DNA from: Spirochaetaceae bacterium
GTDB taxonomy: Bacteria > Spirochaetota > Spirochaetia > Treponematales > Breznakiellaceae
Direction of reading: 5' to 3'
DNA: 5,352 bases
NCBI GenBank assembly: GCA_031257075.1
Contig: JAIRPM010000003.1
Span: forward strand, 1 to 5,352
In this document: piece by piece, positions 1 through 5,352 of the stretch
How the letters are laid out: the number at the start of each line of letters is the position of its first letter
Position numbering within the stretch: position 1 is the stretch's first letter
Notes under the pieces: model-generated
The model's input: the letters and a program-made list of their open reading frames with translations, nothing else
The model's database searches: none
Told to the model about the DNA's origin: nothing
Translations under genes and position numbers: made by a program

Positions 1-860
1 CTATGACGATAAAAGGGGTTACAGTTAAAGGCGATATAAAAATAGGGACGAAAACCAGTGCCACCACGCTTGAGGTGGGCGGTTTGATAGGCGAATTGAG
101 TCAGTTCAAGGAGATACTAATAGAAAATTGTGTTTCCGAACTGAATATTACCGCCGATTTGGAACTTGCAAGAAATTTTAGTGCTTTTGGCGGTTTTCTG
201 GGCAAAGAATGGAACTCAGGCGGCGAATGCAAACTTACCATCCGAAATTCTTACGCGACAGGCAACATAAATGTTACCGGCAATTTTTCTAGCACCAACA
301 CTAATAATCATGTTTTTGCCGGCGGGTTCATAGGCGATGAGTGCAGCAATAATGCTACTAATACAGACATACTCATAGAGAAATGCTATGCTGTGGGTAA
401 TATTTCTATAAGGTCGCTTACGGGGACTGGTATACATAGTAGCTATATGCGCGGAACGGGCGGTTTTATCGGAATGATTTGGAAACAGAACGGCACCAAT
501 AACGTAACAATTAAAGACTGCGCGGCGGTTGGAAGCTCTGTTATTCTTAACCCCTTATCTGGCGGCCATGTAACTGTTACCGACAGCAGCCGCTTTGCCG
601 GTTATGCTATCATTACCGACAACAACGTAACTTTTGAAAACAACATAGCCAACAACGGAATGTTGGTAGGAGACGGCACATCGACACATACCGATGCCGG
701 CGATGACGCGCTTGGCACAACCAAATGGGGCAGAGGCGTTGCCAACGACGCGAACGGCCTCAAAAAAGTCGCCACCTGGACGACCGGCCTCGGCTGGGAT
801 AACACCGTCTGGGACTTCAGCGGCCTCTCGCAAGGAAAGTGGCCTACGCTGAGGCAGTAA
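1..860 (+). CDS. GLUG-type repeat surface protein, C-terminal part (5' partial)
   Basis: The reading frame is open at the window edge, so the ATG at position 3 is probably internal; 285 residues are visible. Seen: an Asn-, Thr- and Gly-rich protein with a repeated core of GG(L/F)(I/L)G at residues 26-30, 63-67, 107-111 and 153-157, with a weaker FAGYA at 198-202. Each core is followed by a beta-strand such as ILIENC, LTIRNSYATGN, ILIEKCYAVGN or VTIKDCAAVG. The period is about 37-46 residues, as in GLUG-motif beta-solenoid proteins. The end (about residues 259-285) has the tail usual in such proteins: GLGWDNTVWDFSG, then WPTLRQ. Family members are typically secreted or surface-exposed with adhesin- or peptidase-like partners; here the role is unknown. 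No catalytic residues are recognisable, and the signal peptide, if any, lies outside the window. Base composition rises along the gene: 23 of 60 bases are G or C in positions 1-60, against 38 of 60 in 781-840. A strong terminator follows at 1017-1060. Confidence 0.8.
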   Translation, partial: MTIKGVTVKGDIKIGTKTSATTLEVGGLIGELSQFKEILIENCVSELNITADLELARNFSAFGGFLGKEWNSGGECKLTIRNSYATGNINVTGNFSSTNTNNHVFAGGFIGDECSNNATNTDILIEKCYAVGNISIRSLTGTGIHSSYMRGTGGFIGMIWKQNGTNNVTIKDCAAVGSSVILNPLSGGHVTVTDSSRFAGYAIITDNNVTFENNIANNGMLVGDGTSTHTDAGDDALGTTKWGRGVANDANGLKKVATWTTGLGWDNTVWDFSGLSQGKWPTLRQ

Positions 861-995
861 ACAGTGATAGTGGGTGGTAAGTAGTGGGTAGTGGGTAGAA
901 GTTCGGGCTGGTTGGTATATCGGTTCTAAACGTTGATATCTTCGTTAGAACTGGTATACCGGCCTGAAATACTACCCACTATCTCACTGCTTTAA
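858..995. repeat. Imperfect palindromic intergenic element, MITE-like
   Basis: The ends are inverted copies: TAAACAGTGATAGTGGGT at 858-875 matches the reverse complement of 974-994 (which reads TAAAGCAGTGAGATAGTGGGT) apart from small gaps. Inside, AGTGGGTAG (890-898) pairs with CTACCCACT (972-980), and an inner arm at 914-932 pairs with 943-960. The left arm carries extra short tandem copies of TAGTGGG (868-898). No open reading frame of note lies inside. A TA at 858-859 and at 993-994 flanks the ends and could be a target duplication, as with Tc1/mariner or IS630-type MITEs; that part is inference. It could instead be a dispersed intergenic repeat of another class or a decayed structure. The stop codon of the GLUG gene forms the left edge. 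Confidence 0.55.
914..960 (+). other. Strong hairpin with wobble pairs in the GLUG gene 3' region
   Basis: Positions 914-932 pair with 943-960 to give 18 base pairs, of which two are G-U wobbles (920/954 and 922/952), with one bulged A at 930 and a 10-base loop at 933-942. No T tract follows, so it is not itself an intrinsic terminator. It is the core of the larger palindromic element at 858-995 and would be transcribed in the 3' untranslated part of the GLUG mRNA, where it could block 3' exonucleases; that role is inferred. Confidence 0.6.
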
Positions 996-1016
996 TTCTT
1001 CTCAGCAAGCCTTTTT

Positions 1017-1060
1017 CGGGAGGTGGAACGGCAGTTTGCCATTCCGCCTCCCGTTTTTTT
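1017..1060 (+). terminator. Rho-independent terminator of the GLUG gene
   Basis: A 15-position GC-rich stem (1017-1031 with 1039-1053) has one G-U pair and one C/A mismatch, a 7-base loop CAGTTTG, and seven T residues at 1054-1060. The T tract lies only on the right, so it stops rightward transcription. Leftward transcripts from the M24 peptidase gene would meet A residues after the stem, so it should not stop them efficiently. Confidence 0.9.
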
Positions 1061-1143
1061 GACAGGGGCAATGGACAGTGGGCCAGAACAAGAGCATTTA
1101 ACTTTTTTCGAAGACTTGCGCGGGGGGACGGAGAGTGTAGGCA

Positions 1144-2334
1144 TTACGGCAGTAAAACAATTTTAGAATGGGTGAGGATTTCCGCGCCGCCTGCCGTAAG
1201 CAAAATATCGTTTTCATAACGGACTCCGCCTGTATCCGGCGAATACAGGCCGGGTTCCACAGTAAAAACCATGCCCGGTTTTAGGCGGCCGGTATTTGAT
1301 TCACGGCTGCGAAGATAGGGGTTTTCATGCACTTCCAGTCCGATACCATGCCCTAACCCATGAGGCATGGCATAGCCGGCTTTTCCGAAGAATTCATCAA
1401 CGGCAAGGGCGGGAAGGCGGGCGCTCATGCCGTCCTCTGCCGGCAGGTTTTTCAAGGCGGCAAGGGCGGTTTGACATTCCGGCGGATTTCCGCCGTTTAG
1501 TATATCAAGAACAAGATTGAAAGCGTCTTTTACCAGGTTGAGTTGCTTTGTTTGCGCCGCATTCAGAGCGCCGCGCGCAAATGTGAGCGTAATATCGCTT
1601 GCGTAGCCTTGATAATTGAGGCCAAAGTCAAGAATGGAAAAACCGGGCGCGGCAAAAAGGCCGCCGGTATATCCAGGAAAAGCATGTATCGCAAAACTGC
1701 GCTGAGGCCCGGCGGCAAGCGTACTAAAACTCGTTCCCTCGCACCCGTGTTTGCGGCATTCCGCTTCAATAAAGAGCGCGACATCGCTTTCTGTTTTCAG
1801 GATGTCTTCCCTCACCGCCGTTTCGATAGCGCCGGCAATTTCATCGGTAAGCGCGGCAGCTTTGCGCAATAGCGCGATTTCCGTTTCGTCTTTTATACTC
1901 CGCAAAGCGCGAATAAAATCGCCGGCCCCTTTTTCACGGCATATAAGCGAAAAACCTCCCCGCAGGCTGTTTGTTTTTTCGGTTAATTTCAGATAAGCCG
2001 GATAGGATGTCGTGTCGGGTATTTCAATGTTCGCGCCGGCAGTAAGCCCGAAAAATTCAACGGCGGCGGCAAGCGCTTGCTCCGTTTCCAGATTAAAACC
2101 GGTATAGGGCAAAACAGTGTCCGCATGGGCATAGAGCGCCGCTATCTCCTTGTCCCATGGAACAAGGAGCGTTTTCCCGCTGTTATGCAAAAAAAGAAGC
2201 GCATCGGACGGATGACCGGTCAGATAACGAATAGCGGGGTCGCGGCAACTTTCGTGGTCACTCAGCATAAGAAGGTGAATGTCCCGTGCGCGCATCCACC
2301 CGGCCAGCGCTTCTAAGCGTTTTTGAAATTCCAT
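1144..2334 (-). CDS. M24 family metallopeptidase (Xaa-Pro aminopeptidase-like)
   Basis: A 396-residue protein with the two-domain layout of aminopeptidase P/prolidase enzymes: a creatinase-like N-terminal domain (about 1-145) and a pita-bread catalytic domain (about 150-390). All five dinuclear metal ligands of the M24 family are visible: D236 in LDFG, D247 in SDITLTF, H329 in HGLGHG, E360 in TVEPGLY and E374 in RYEND. H217 and H336 sit where the family has its active-site histidines. It should remove an N-terminal residue before proline or split Xaa-Pro dipeptides in the cytoplasm; no signal peptide is seen. Sequence alone does not separate aminopeptidase P from prolidase. The common Arg of the SDxTRT motif is Leu here. 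It starts 5 bp after the rseP stop codon with an AAAGG ribosome binding site in the end of rseP, so the two genes are co-transcribed and probably translationally coupled. No terminator for this strand is visible downstream. Confidence 0.92.
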   Translation of the reverse strand: MEFQKRLEALAGWMRARDIHLLMLSDHESCRDPAIRYLTGHPSDALLFLHNSGKTLLVPWDKEIAALYAHADTVLPYTGFNLETEQALAAAVEFFGLTAGANIEIPDTTSYPAYLKLTEKTNSLRGGFSLICREKGAGDFIRALRSIKDETEIALLRKAAALTDEIAGAIETAVREDILKTESDVALFIEAECRKHGCEGTSFSTLAAGPQRSFAIHAFPGYTGGLFAAPGFSILDFGLNYQGYASDITLTFARGALNAAQTKQLNLVKDAFNLVLDILNGGNPPECQTALAALKNLPAEDGMSARLPALAVDEFFGKAGYAMPHGLGHGIGLEVHENPYLRSRESNTGRLKPGMVFTVEPGLYSPDTGGVRYENDILLTAGGAEILTHSKIVLLP

Positions 2335-2347
2335 TGATTCTACCTTT
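2335..2347 (-). promoter_or_regulatory. Ribosome binding site of the M24 peptidase, inside the rseP end
   Basis: AAAGG on the minus strand (2347 to 2343) lies 8 nt before the ATG at 2334 and overlaps the last codons of rseP (AAA AGG TAG). This supports both the peptidase start and translational coupling. Confidence 0.7.
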
Positions 2348-3698
2348 TTACAAAAAACATAATATCCGCATACATAGCGATAAGCATAATTCCGCCTATT
2401 ATAAGAACGCCGGCCATTTGGAAAGCGGTAAAAAAGCGCGGATGTACCGGCCGGCGCAGCAGCAGTTCGGCAAGGAAGATGAGTAGAAGCCCGCCGTCCA
2501 GTATAGGAAGCGGCAATAAATTCATCAAGGCAAGGGCTATCGAAATAAGCGCTATAAATTCAAAAAAGGCGCGGATGGCGTTTCCGGGATTCCGCATAAA
2601 GCCTTCTGTGGCGGTGTCGCCGAGCATATAACTGATGCGTACCGGGCCAGAGAGCGCTTTGCTCGCTTTGACCCCGCGAAAGAGCATAGTCAATCCGCGG
2701 GCGGATACGGCAAACATCGAAATTGCGCGTCCAGTCCCCGCGGCAATTGCCGCAAAAGGTTGAGCGGGCGGCGTTTTGTGAACAATATGTTCCCACGTAA
2801 TGCCGATTGGGGCTTTCGCGTCAGGCTGTACGTTAAGTACGGTTTCACGGCGTTCCCCTGCGCGTTCGTACGCCAGCGGGATGGAAGGCGGCATCACGAC
2901 ACCTTCGCCGTAGATTTTTGAAAGCGCCGCCGTATACGGGAAAGGCTGCCCGTCCCATTCAACGATACGATCGCCGGGCAGAAGCCCCGCCTGCGCCGCC
3001 GCGCCGTTTTTATCAATAGCGGCTATAACAGGGTCATTCCAAAAGTATACGCCGATTTTTCCCGCGCCTGTATCCGTTTCCAGTTCAGGCTCTATCATAA
3101 CGGTATGTTCGGTGCCATCGCGGAGAACGGTAAAGCGCAACGTTTTTTTTGCGTTCAAACTGATAATTTCCTGCGCTTCATGGTAAGTTTCGATTTTTTT
3201 GCCATTAATGGCGGTTATTAAATCGCCGGAAACAAGGCCGGCACGGTCTGCCGGGTAGTGTTCGCCGGTAATGTCATGAGCGAGTACAATACGGCTTGGC
3301 AGCGTTTTATATTCGCTGCCAAGCGCGGCCAATACGCTAAAAACAAGCATAGCGAAAATCAAATTAAAAAGAGGCCCCGCAGCGACAGCGGCCATACGCC
3401 GCTGAGGGCTTTCGCCGTAGAATGTTCCCCGCTCCGGTTTAATGCCTTGCCTGCTTTCTTCCCATGCTTTTTGGAATTCACCTTCGCCTTGCATTTTACA
3501 ATAACCGCCCACCGGAAAAACGCCGAGCCGGTAATCAACGCCGTTCACCGTTTTATGAAACGCCGGCGGCCCCCACCCTATCGAAAAGGCTGTAACGCGG
3601 ATGCCGGCAAGCCGGGCGACAAGAAAATGCCCCAACTCATGTACCAAAACAACGATTCCCAAGCCCGCAAGCCCCAAAAGAAATTTTAGAATAAGCAT
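2340..3698 (-). CDS. rseP: RIP metalloprotease RseP (site-2 protease)
   Basis: A 452-residue inner-membrane intramembrane zinc protease, about the length of E. coli RseP (450). Seen: a first membrane segment (about 4-28) with the zinc motif HELGH at 20-24; the family-typical GWGPP and VGGYCKM stretch (41-69); a second segment with GPLFN (about 104-127); two PDZ domains (about 144-205 and 222-290); and a third segment with NLLPLPILDGG at 393-403, whose D401 is the third zinc ligand. A last membrane segment lies at about 425-447. The family cuts anti-sigma factors and remnant signal peptides within the membrane. The frame stays open upstream to 3983, but the ATG at 3698 is chosen because the family begins just before the first membrane helix, the upstream part lies antisense inside trpS, and a -10 box ends 6 nt before this ATG. 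There is no Shine-Dalgarno sequence, so the mRNA is probably leaderless. A GTG at 3719 is a less likely start. It heads an operon with the M24 peptidase. Confidence 0.95.
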   Translation of the reverse strand: MLILKFLLGLAGLGIVVLVHELGHFLVARLAGIRVTAFSIGWGPPAFHKTVNGVDYRLGVFPVGGYCKMQGEGEFQKAWEESRQGIKPERGTFYGESPQRRMAAVAAGPLFNLIFAMLVFSVLAALGSEYKTLPSRIVLAHDITGEHYPADRAGLVSGDLITAINGKKIETYHEAQEIISLNAKKTLRFTVLRDGTEHTVMIEPELETDTGAGKIGVYFWNDPVIAAIDKNGAAAQAGLLPGDRIVEWDGQPFPYTAALSKIYGEGVVMPPSIPLAYERAGERRETVLNVQPDAKAPIGITWEHIVHKTPPAQPFAAIAAGTGRAISMFAVSARGLTMLFRGVKASKALSGPVRISYMLGDTATEGFMRNPGNAIRAFFEFIALISIALALMNLLPLPILDGGLLLIFLAELLLRRPVHPRFFTAFQMAGVLIIGGIMLIAMYADIMFFVKR

Positions 3699-3704
3699 GG
3701 GGCT

Positions 3705-3733
3705 ATTGTAACGCTTCACAAGCCGGCCTACAA
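3705..3733 (-). promoter_or_regulatory. Promoter of rseP, leaderless
   Basis: On the minus strand a -35 box TTGTAG (3733 to 3728; 3 of 6 consensus bases, with the TTG core) and a -10 box TACAAT (3710 to 3705; 5 of 6) are separated by 17 bp. The discriminator AGCCCC is 6 nt, so transcription should start at the A of the rseP ATG (3698). The -35 is weak. The boxes share bases with the trpS promoter on the other strand. Confidence 0.6.
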
Positions 3734-3734
3734 T
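3706..3734 (+). promoter_or_regulatory. Promoter of trpS, leaderless
   Basis: A -35 box TTGTAA (3706-3711; 4 of 6 consensus bases) and a -10 box TACAAT (3729-3734; 5 of 6) are separated by an ideal 17 bp. The 6-nt discriminator ACCGGT places the predicted start of transcription on the A of the trpS ATG (3741). No Shine-Dalgarno sequence is present in the gap. It interlocks with the rseP promoter on the opposite strand. Confidence 0.65.
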
Positions 3735-3740
3735 ACCGGT

Positions 3741-4736
3741 ATGGGTAAAATATCGCTTACCGGCATAAAACCGACCGGAATGCTCCACATAGGAAATTAT
3801 TTTGGCGCCATAAAACCGGCGCTGGAACTGGCCGCGCTCTACGATGCCCGTTATTTTATTGCTGATTACCATGCTCTCAATCAGGTGAAAGATGCCGCTG
3901 AATTGCGAAACGCGATACGGCATATCGCCGCGGGCTGGCTCGCTTCCGGCCTTGACCCGCAAAAAGTTATCTTTTACCGGCAAAGCCTTGTGCCGGAAAC
4001 CTTTGAACTTTCAACAATGCTTATGGCTTTTACTTCCAAAGGCCTTATGAACCGCGCCCATGCGTACAAAGCCGCCGTCAGCGCGAATACGGCGCGGGGC
4101 GAAGATGCGGATGCCGGCATTAATATGGGGCTCTTTACCTACCCTGTACTTATGGCTGCCGATATTTTGCTGTTTGACGCCGATTTTGTACCGGTTGGCC
4201 GCGACCAGACCCAGCACGTAGAGATGGCGCGGGATATTGCCGAGACGCTCAATCACAACTACCATGAAACGCTGCTCGTGCCGCCGCAAGCCTTTGTTCA
4301 GGAAAATGCCGCTATTGTACCGGGTATCGATGGGCGCAAAATGAGCAAAAGTTACGGCAACGTAATACCGCTTTTTTCAACGGAAAAAGAACTGCGTAAA
4401 CTTATTATGCGCATCGTTACCAATTCGCAGGGCGTTGACGAACCGAAAGACCCGGATAGTTCGCAAATTTTTTTGATATACCGCTATTTTGCCGCGCCGG
4501 ATGAGGTGAAAACGTTTGAAGGCCGTTACCGTGCGGGCGGTATGGGATGGGGGGACGCAAAAGAAGAACTCTTTCGCGTAGTAAACCGCGAACTTTCCCC
4601 CATCCGCGCCCGTTATGAAGCGCTTATGGCGGAACCGGCGCAAATCGACCGTATCCTTGCCGAAGGCTCCGAAAAAGCCCGCTTCATTGCCGCCCGTACG
4701 ATACGGCGCCTCCGCAAGGCCGCCGGTATGAGTTGA
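3741..4736 (+). CDS. trpS: Tryptophanyl-tRNA synthetase
   Basis: A 331-residue cytoplasmic class Ic synthetase, close to the 328-334 usual in bacteria; it charges tRNA-Trp with tryptophan using ATP. Seen: the HIGH-type motif within PTGMLHIGNY (11-20); the tryptophan-pocket region FTYPVLMAADIL (132-143), where M138 and D141 match the substrate-binding Met and Asp of the Bacillus enzyme; GRDQ (153-156); and the KMSKS loop at 200-204. The helical anticodon-binding domain fills about 210-331. A Gly/Asp-rich stretch (about 115-128) before the pocket is longer than in the Bacillus enzyme. The start at 3741 fits the family, which begins a few residues before the (L/T)G(I/M)xPTG motif. No ribosome binding site precedes it, but a -10 box ends 6 nt upstream, so translation is probably leaderless. 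No T-box or trp leader can fit in the gap. A transketolase subunit gene follows 47 bp downstream. Confidence 0.97.
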   Translation: MGKISLTGIKPTGMLHIGNYFGAIKPALELAALYDARYFIADYHALNQVKDAAELRNAIRHIAAGWLASGLDPQKVIFYRQSLVPETFELSTMLMAFTSKGLMNRAHAYKAAVSANTARGEDADAGINMGLFTYPVLMAADILLFDADFVPVGRDQTQHVEMARDIAETLNHNYHETLLVPPQAFVQENAAIVPGIDGRKMSKSYGNVIPLFSTEKELRKLIMRIVTNSQGVDEPKDPDSSQIFLIYRYFAAPDEVKTFEGRYRAGGMGWGDAKEELFRVVNRELSPIRARYEALMAEPAQIDRILAEGSEKARFIAARTIRRLRKAAGMS

Positions 4737-4746
4737 AAGTTCCATT

Positions 4747-4767
4747 CCGGGCAACCGGTTTATTTTT
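4747..4767 (+). other. Small GCAA-tetraloop hairpin followed by T-rich run
   Basis: CCGG (4747-4750) pairs with CCGG (4755-4758) across a GCAA loop of the stable GNRA type, and TTTATTTTT follows. A 4-bp stem is short for a terminator, so it may only reduce read-through from trpS into the transketolase gene, or may have no function. Confidence 0.25.
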
Positions 4768-4772
4768 GGAGG
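4768..4772 (+). promoter_or_regulatory. Shine-Dalgarno sequence of the transketolase gene
   Basis: GGAGG lies 11 nt before the ATG at 4784, slightly wide but strong. It shows that this organism does use classical ribosome binding sites, in contrast to trpS and rseP. Confidence 0.8.
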
Positions 4773-4783
4773 ATATATTTGTT

Positions 4784-5352
4784 ATGACTATTGATGAACA
4801 AAAACAAAAAGCAAAGCAATTGCGCGGCGATATTCTGCGCATGCTTTATTTAGCAAAGTCGGGGCATCCGGGCGGTTCGTTGTCGGTATTGGAAATACTG
4901 ATGGCGCTTTACTATAACGCGGCCAATGTTGACCCTAAAAACCCCTTATGGGAAGGGCGCGACCGTATTGTGCTTAGCAAAGGGCATGCGGCGCCGGCGC
5001 TCTATGCCGTTTTAGCCGACAAAGGCTATTTTCCCCGCGAAGACCTATGGCGGCTGCGCAAAATTGACAGCCATTTGCAGGGGCATCCCGACAAAAAAAA
5101 GACTCCCGGCGTGGATGTCAGTTCAGGGTCGCTGGGGCAGGGTGTGGCGGTAGCCGGCGGCCTCGCGCTGGCGGCAAAACTAAAAAAACAGGCGCACAAA
5201 GTTTATGCCATTGTGGGAGATGGTGAAATTCAGGAAGGCATTGTCTGGGAGGCTGCAATGAGCGCGGCGCATTACAAACTGGACAATCTTACCGTGCTGC
5301 TCGATCACAATGGCTTGCAAATTGACGGCTCCAACGACGAAGTTATGAGTGT
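4784..5352 (+). CDS. Transketolase, N-terminal subunit (3' partial)
   Basis: The frame is open at the window end; 189 residues are visible, covering most of the thiamine-diphosphate (pyrophosphate-binding) domain. Seen: SGHPGG (26-31) with H28, KGHAAPALY (67-75) with H69, GSLGQG (115-120), and the cofactor/Mg motif starting GDGEIQEG (145-152) and ending DHNG (174-177), with D146 and N176 as the expected metal ligands. The WEAAMSAAHYKLDNL stretch and the short spacing match the N-terminal half of split transketolases, in which the pyrimidine-binding half is a separate adjacent gene; that partner would be just outside the window. The enzyme moves two-carbon units between sugar phosphates in the non-oxidative pentose phosphate pathway, in the cytoplasm. 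It is preceded by GGAGG and may be co-transcribed with trpS. A full-length transketolase or a related synthase cannot be fully excluded from the part seen. Confidence 0.92.
   Translation, partial: MTIDEQKQKAKQLRGDILRMLYLAKSGHPGGSLSVLEILMALYYNAANVDPKNPLWEGRDRIVLSKGHAAPALYAVLADKGYFPREDLWRLRKIDSHLQGHPDKKKTPGVDVSSGSLGQGVAVAGGLALAAKLKKQAHKVYAIVGDGEIQEGIVWEAAMSAAHYKLDNLTVLLDHNGLQIDGSNDEVMS

Larger units (their letters stand above)
3704..3735. repeat. Inverted repeat TATTGTA-N18-TACAATA between rseP and trpS
   Basis: A perfect 7-bp inverted repeat (3704-3710 and 3729-3735) whose centre, 3719.5, is also the exact midpoint between the two start codons (3698 and 3741). It coincides with the -10/-35 boxes of both promoters, which explains the symmetry. 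It could also be a site for a dimeric regulator, which the sequence cannot decide. Confidence 0.75.

Noticed and set aside
868..898. Short TAGTGGG tandem copies considered as a CRISPR or iteron array
   Set aside because: The units are 7-14 bp and adjacent with no spacers, no replication gene is nearby, and they are part of one arm of the palindromic element.
1071..1166. 31-codon open frame beginning ATGGACAGTGGG, with AGGGG just upstream
   Set aside because: The purine run is only 2 nt from the ATG, the frame lies just after a terminator and overlaps the end of the M24 peptidase gene, and it shows no recognisable protein pattern.
3736..3763. CCGGTA/TACCGG hairpin that could mask the trpS start codon
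   Set aside because: If transcription begins at 3741 the left arm is not in the RNA, and the motif CCGG is very frequent throughout this window.
3699..3983. 95-residue N-terminal extension of RseP in the same open frame
   Set aside because: It lies antisense within trpS, has no RseP-like sequence, and would place the first membrane helix far from the N-terminus. The ATG at 3698 has its own -10 box.
4377..4754. 125-residue open frame antisense to the end of trpS
   Set aside because: It is a shadow frame of a clearly identified gene, with no family resemblance or ribosome binding site; other antisense frames in the window were dismissed for the same reason.
4774..4779. TATATT as a -10 box for a leaderless transketolase start
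   Set aside because: Only 4 nt separate it from the ATG and it falls in the spacer after a strong GGAGG site; it is better explained as an AT-rich ribosome-binding spacer.

Overview
This 5.35 kb window looks like an ordinary bacterial chromosome segment with one accessory gene at its left edge. It holds five protein genes: the 3' part of a GLUG-type repeat surface protein (+), a leftward pair made of an M24 metallopeptidase and the site-2 protease RseP (-), and a rightward pair made of tryptophanyl-tRNA synthetase (trpS) and the start of a transketolase N-terminal subunit (+). Coding density is high and base composition is mixed. The RseP family member, the apparently split transketolase and the Asn-rich GLUG protein would suit a gut-type anaerobe. 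A Treponema-like spirochaete is my best guess, but nothing here proves the phylum.

Layout. Positions 1-860 encode the end of a secreted or surface beta-solenoid-like protein, cut by the window edge. Positions 858-995 hold an imperfect palindromic, MITE-like intergenic element that starts at the stop codon of that gene. A strong one-directional rho-independent terminator follows at 1017-1060. The M24 peptidase (1144-2334) and rseP (2340-3698) lie on the minus strand. They are 5 bp apart, and the peptidase's Shine-Dalgarno sequence lies at the end of rseP, so they form a tight operon transcribed from rseP. trpS (3741-4736) and the transketolase gene (4784 to beyond the window) run the other way and are separated by 47 bp.

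The most interesting signal is the 42 bp gap between rseP and trpS. It is a symmetric two-way promoter. Each strand has a TACAAT -10 box exactly 6 nt before the ATG and a TTGTA(A/G) -35 box 17 bp upstream. The -10 of each gene overlaps the -35 of the other by five base pairs. Neither gene has a Shine-Dalgarno sequence and both predicted transcripts start at the A of the ATG, so both should be leaderless. The downstream genes of the two units do have ribosome binding sites. The layout predicts mutually exclusive firing of a translation gene (trpS) and an envelope-proteolysis gene (rseP).

No RNA genes, CRISPR arrays or transposase genes were seen.
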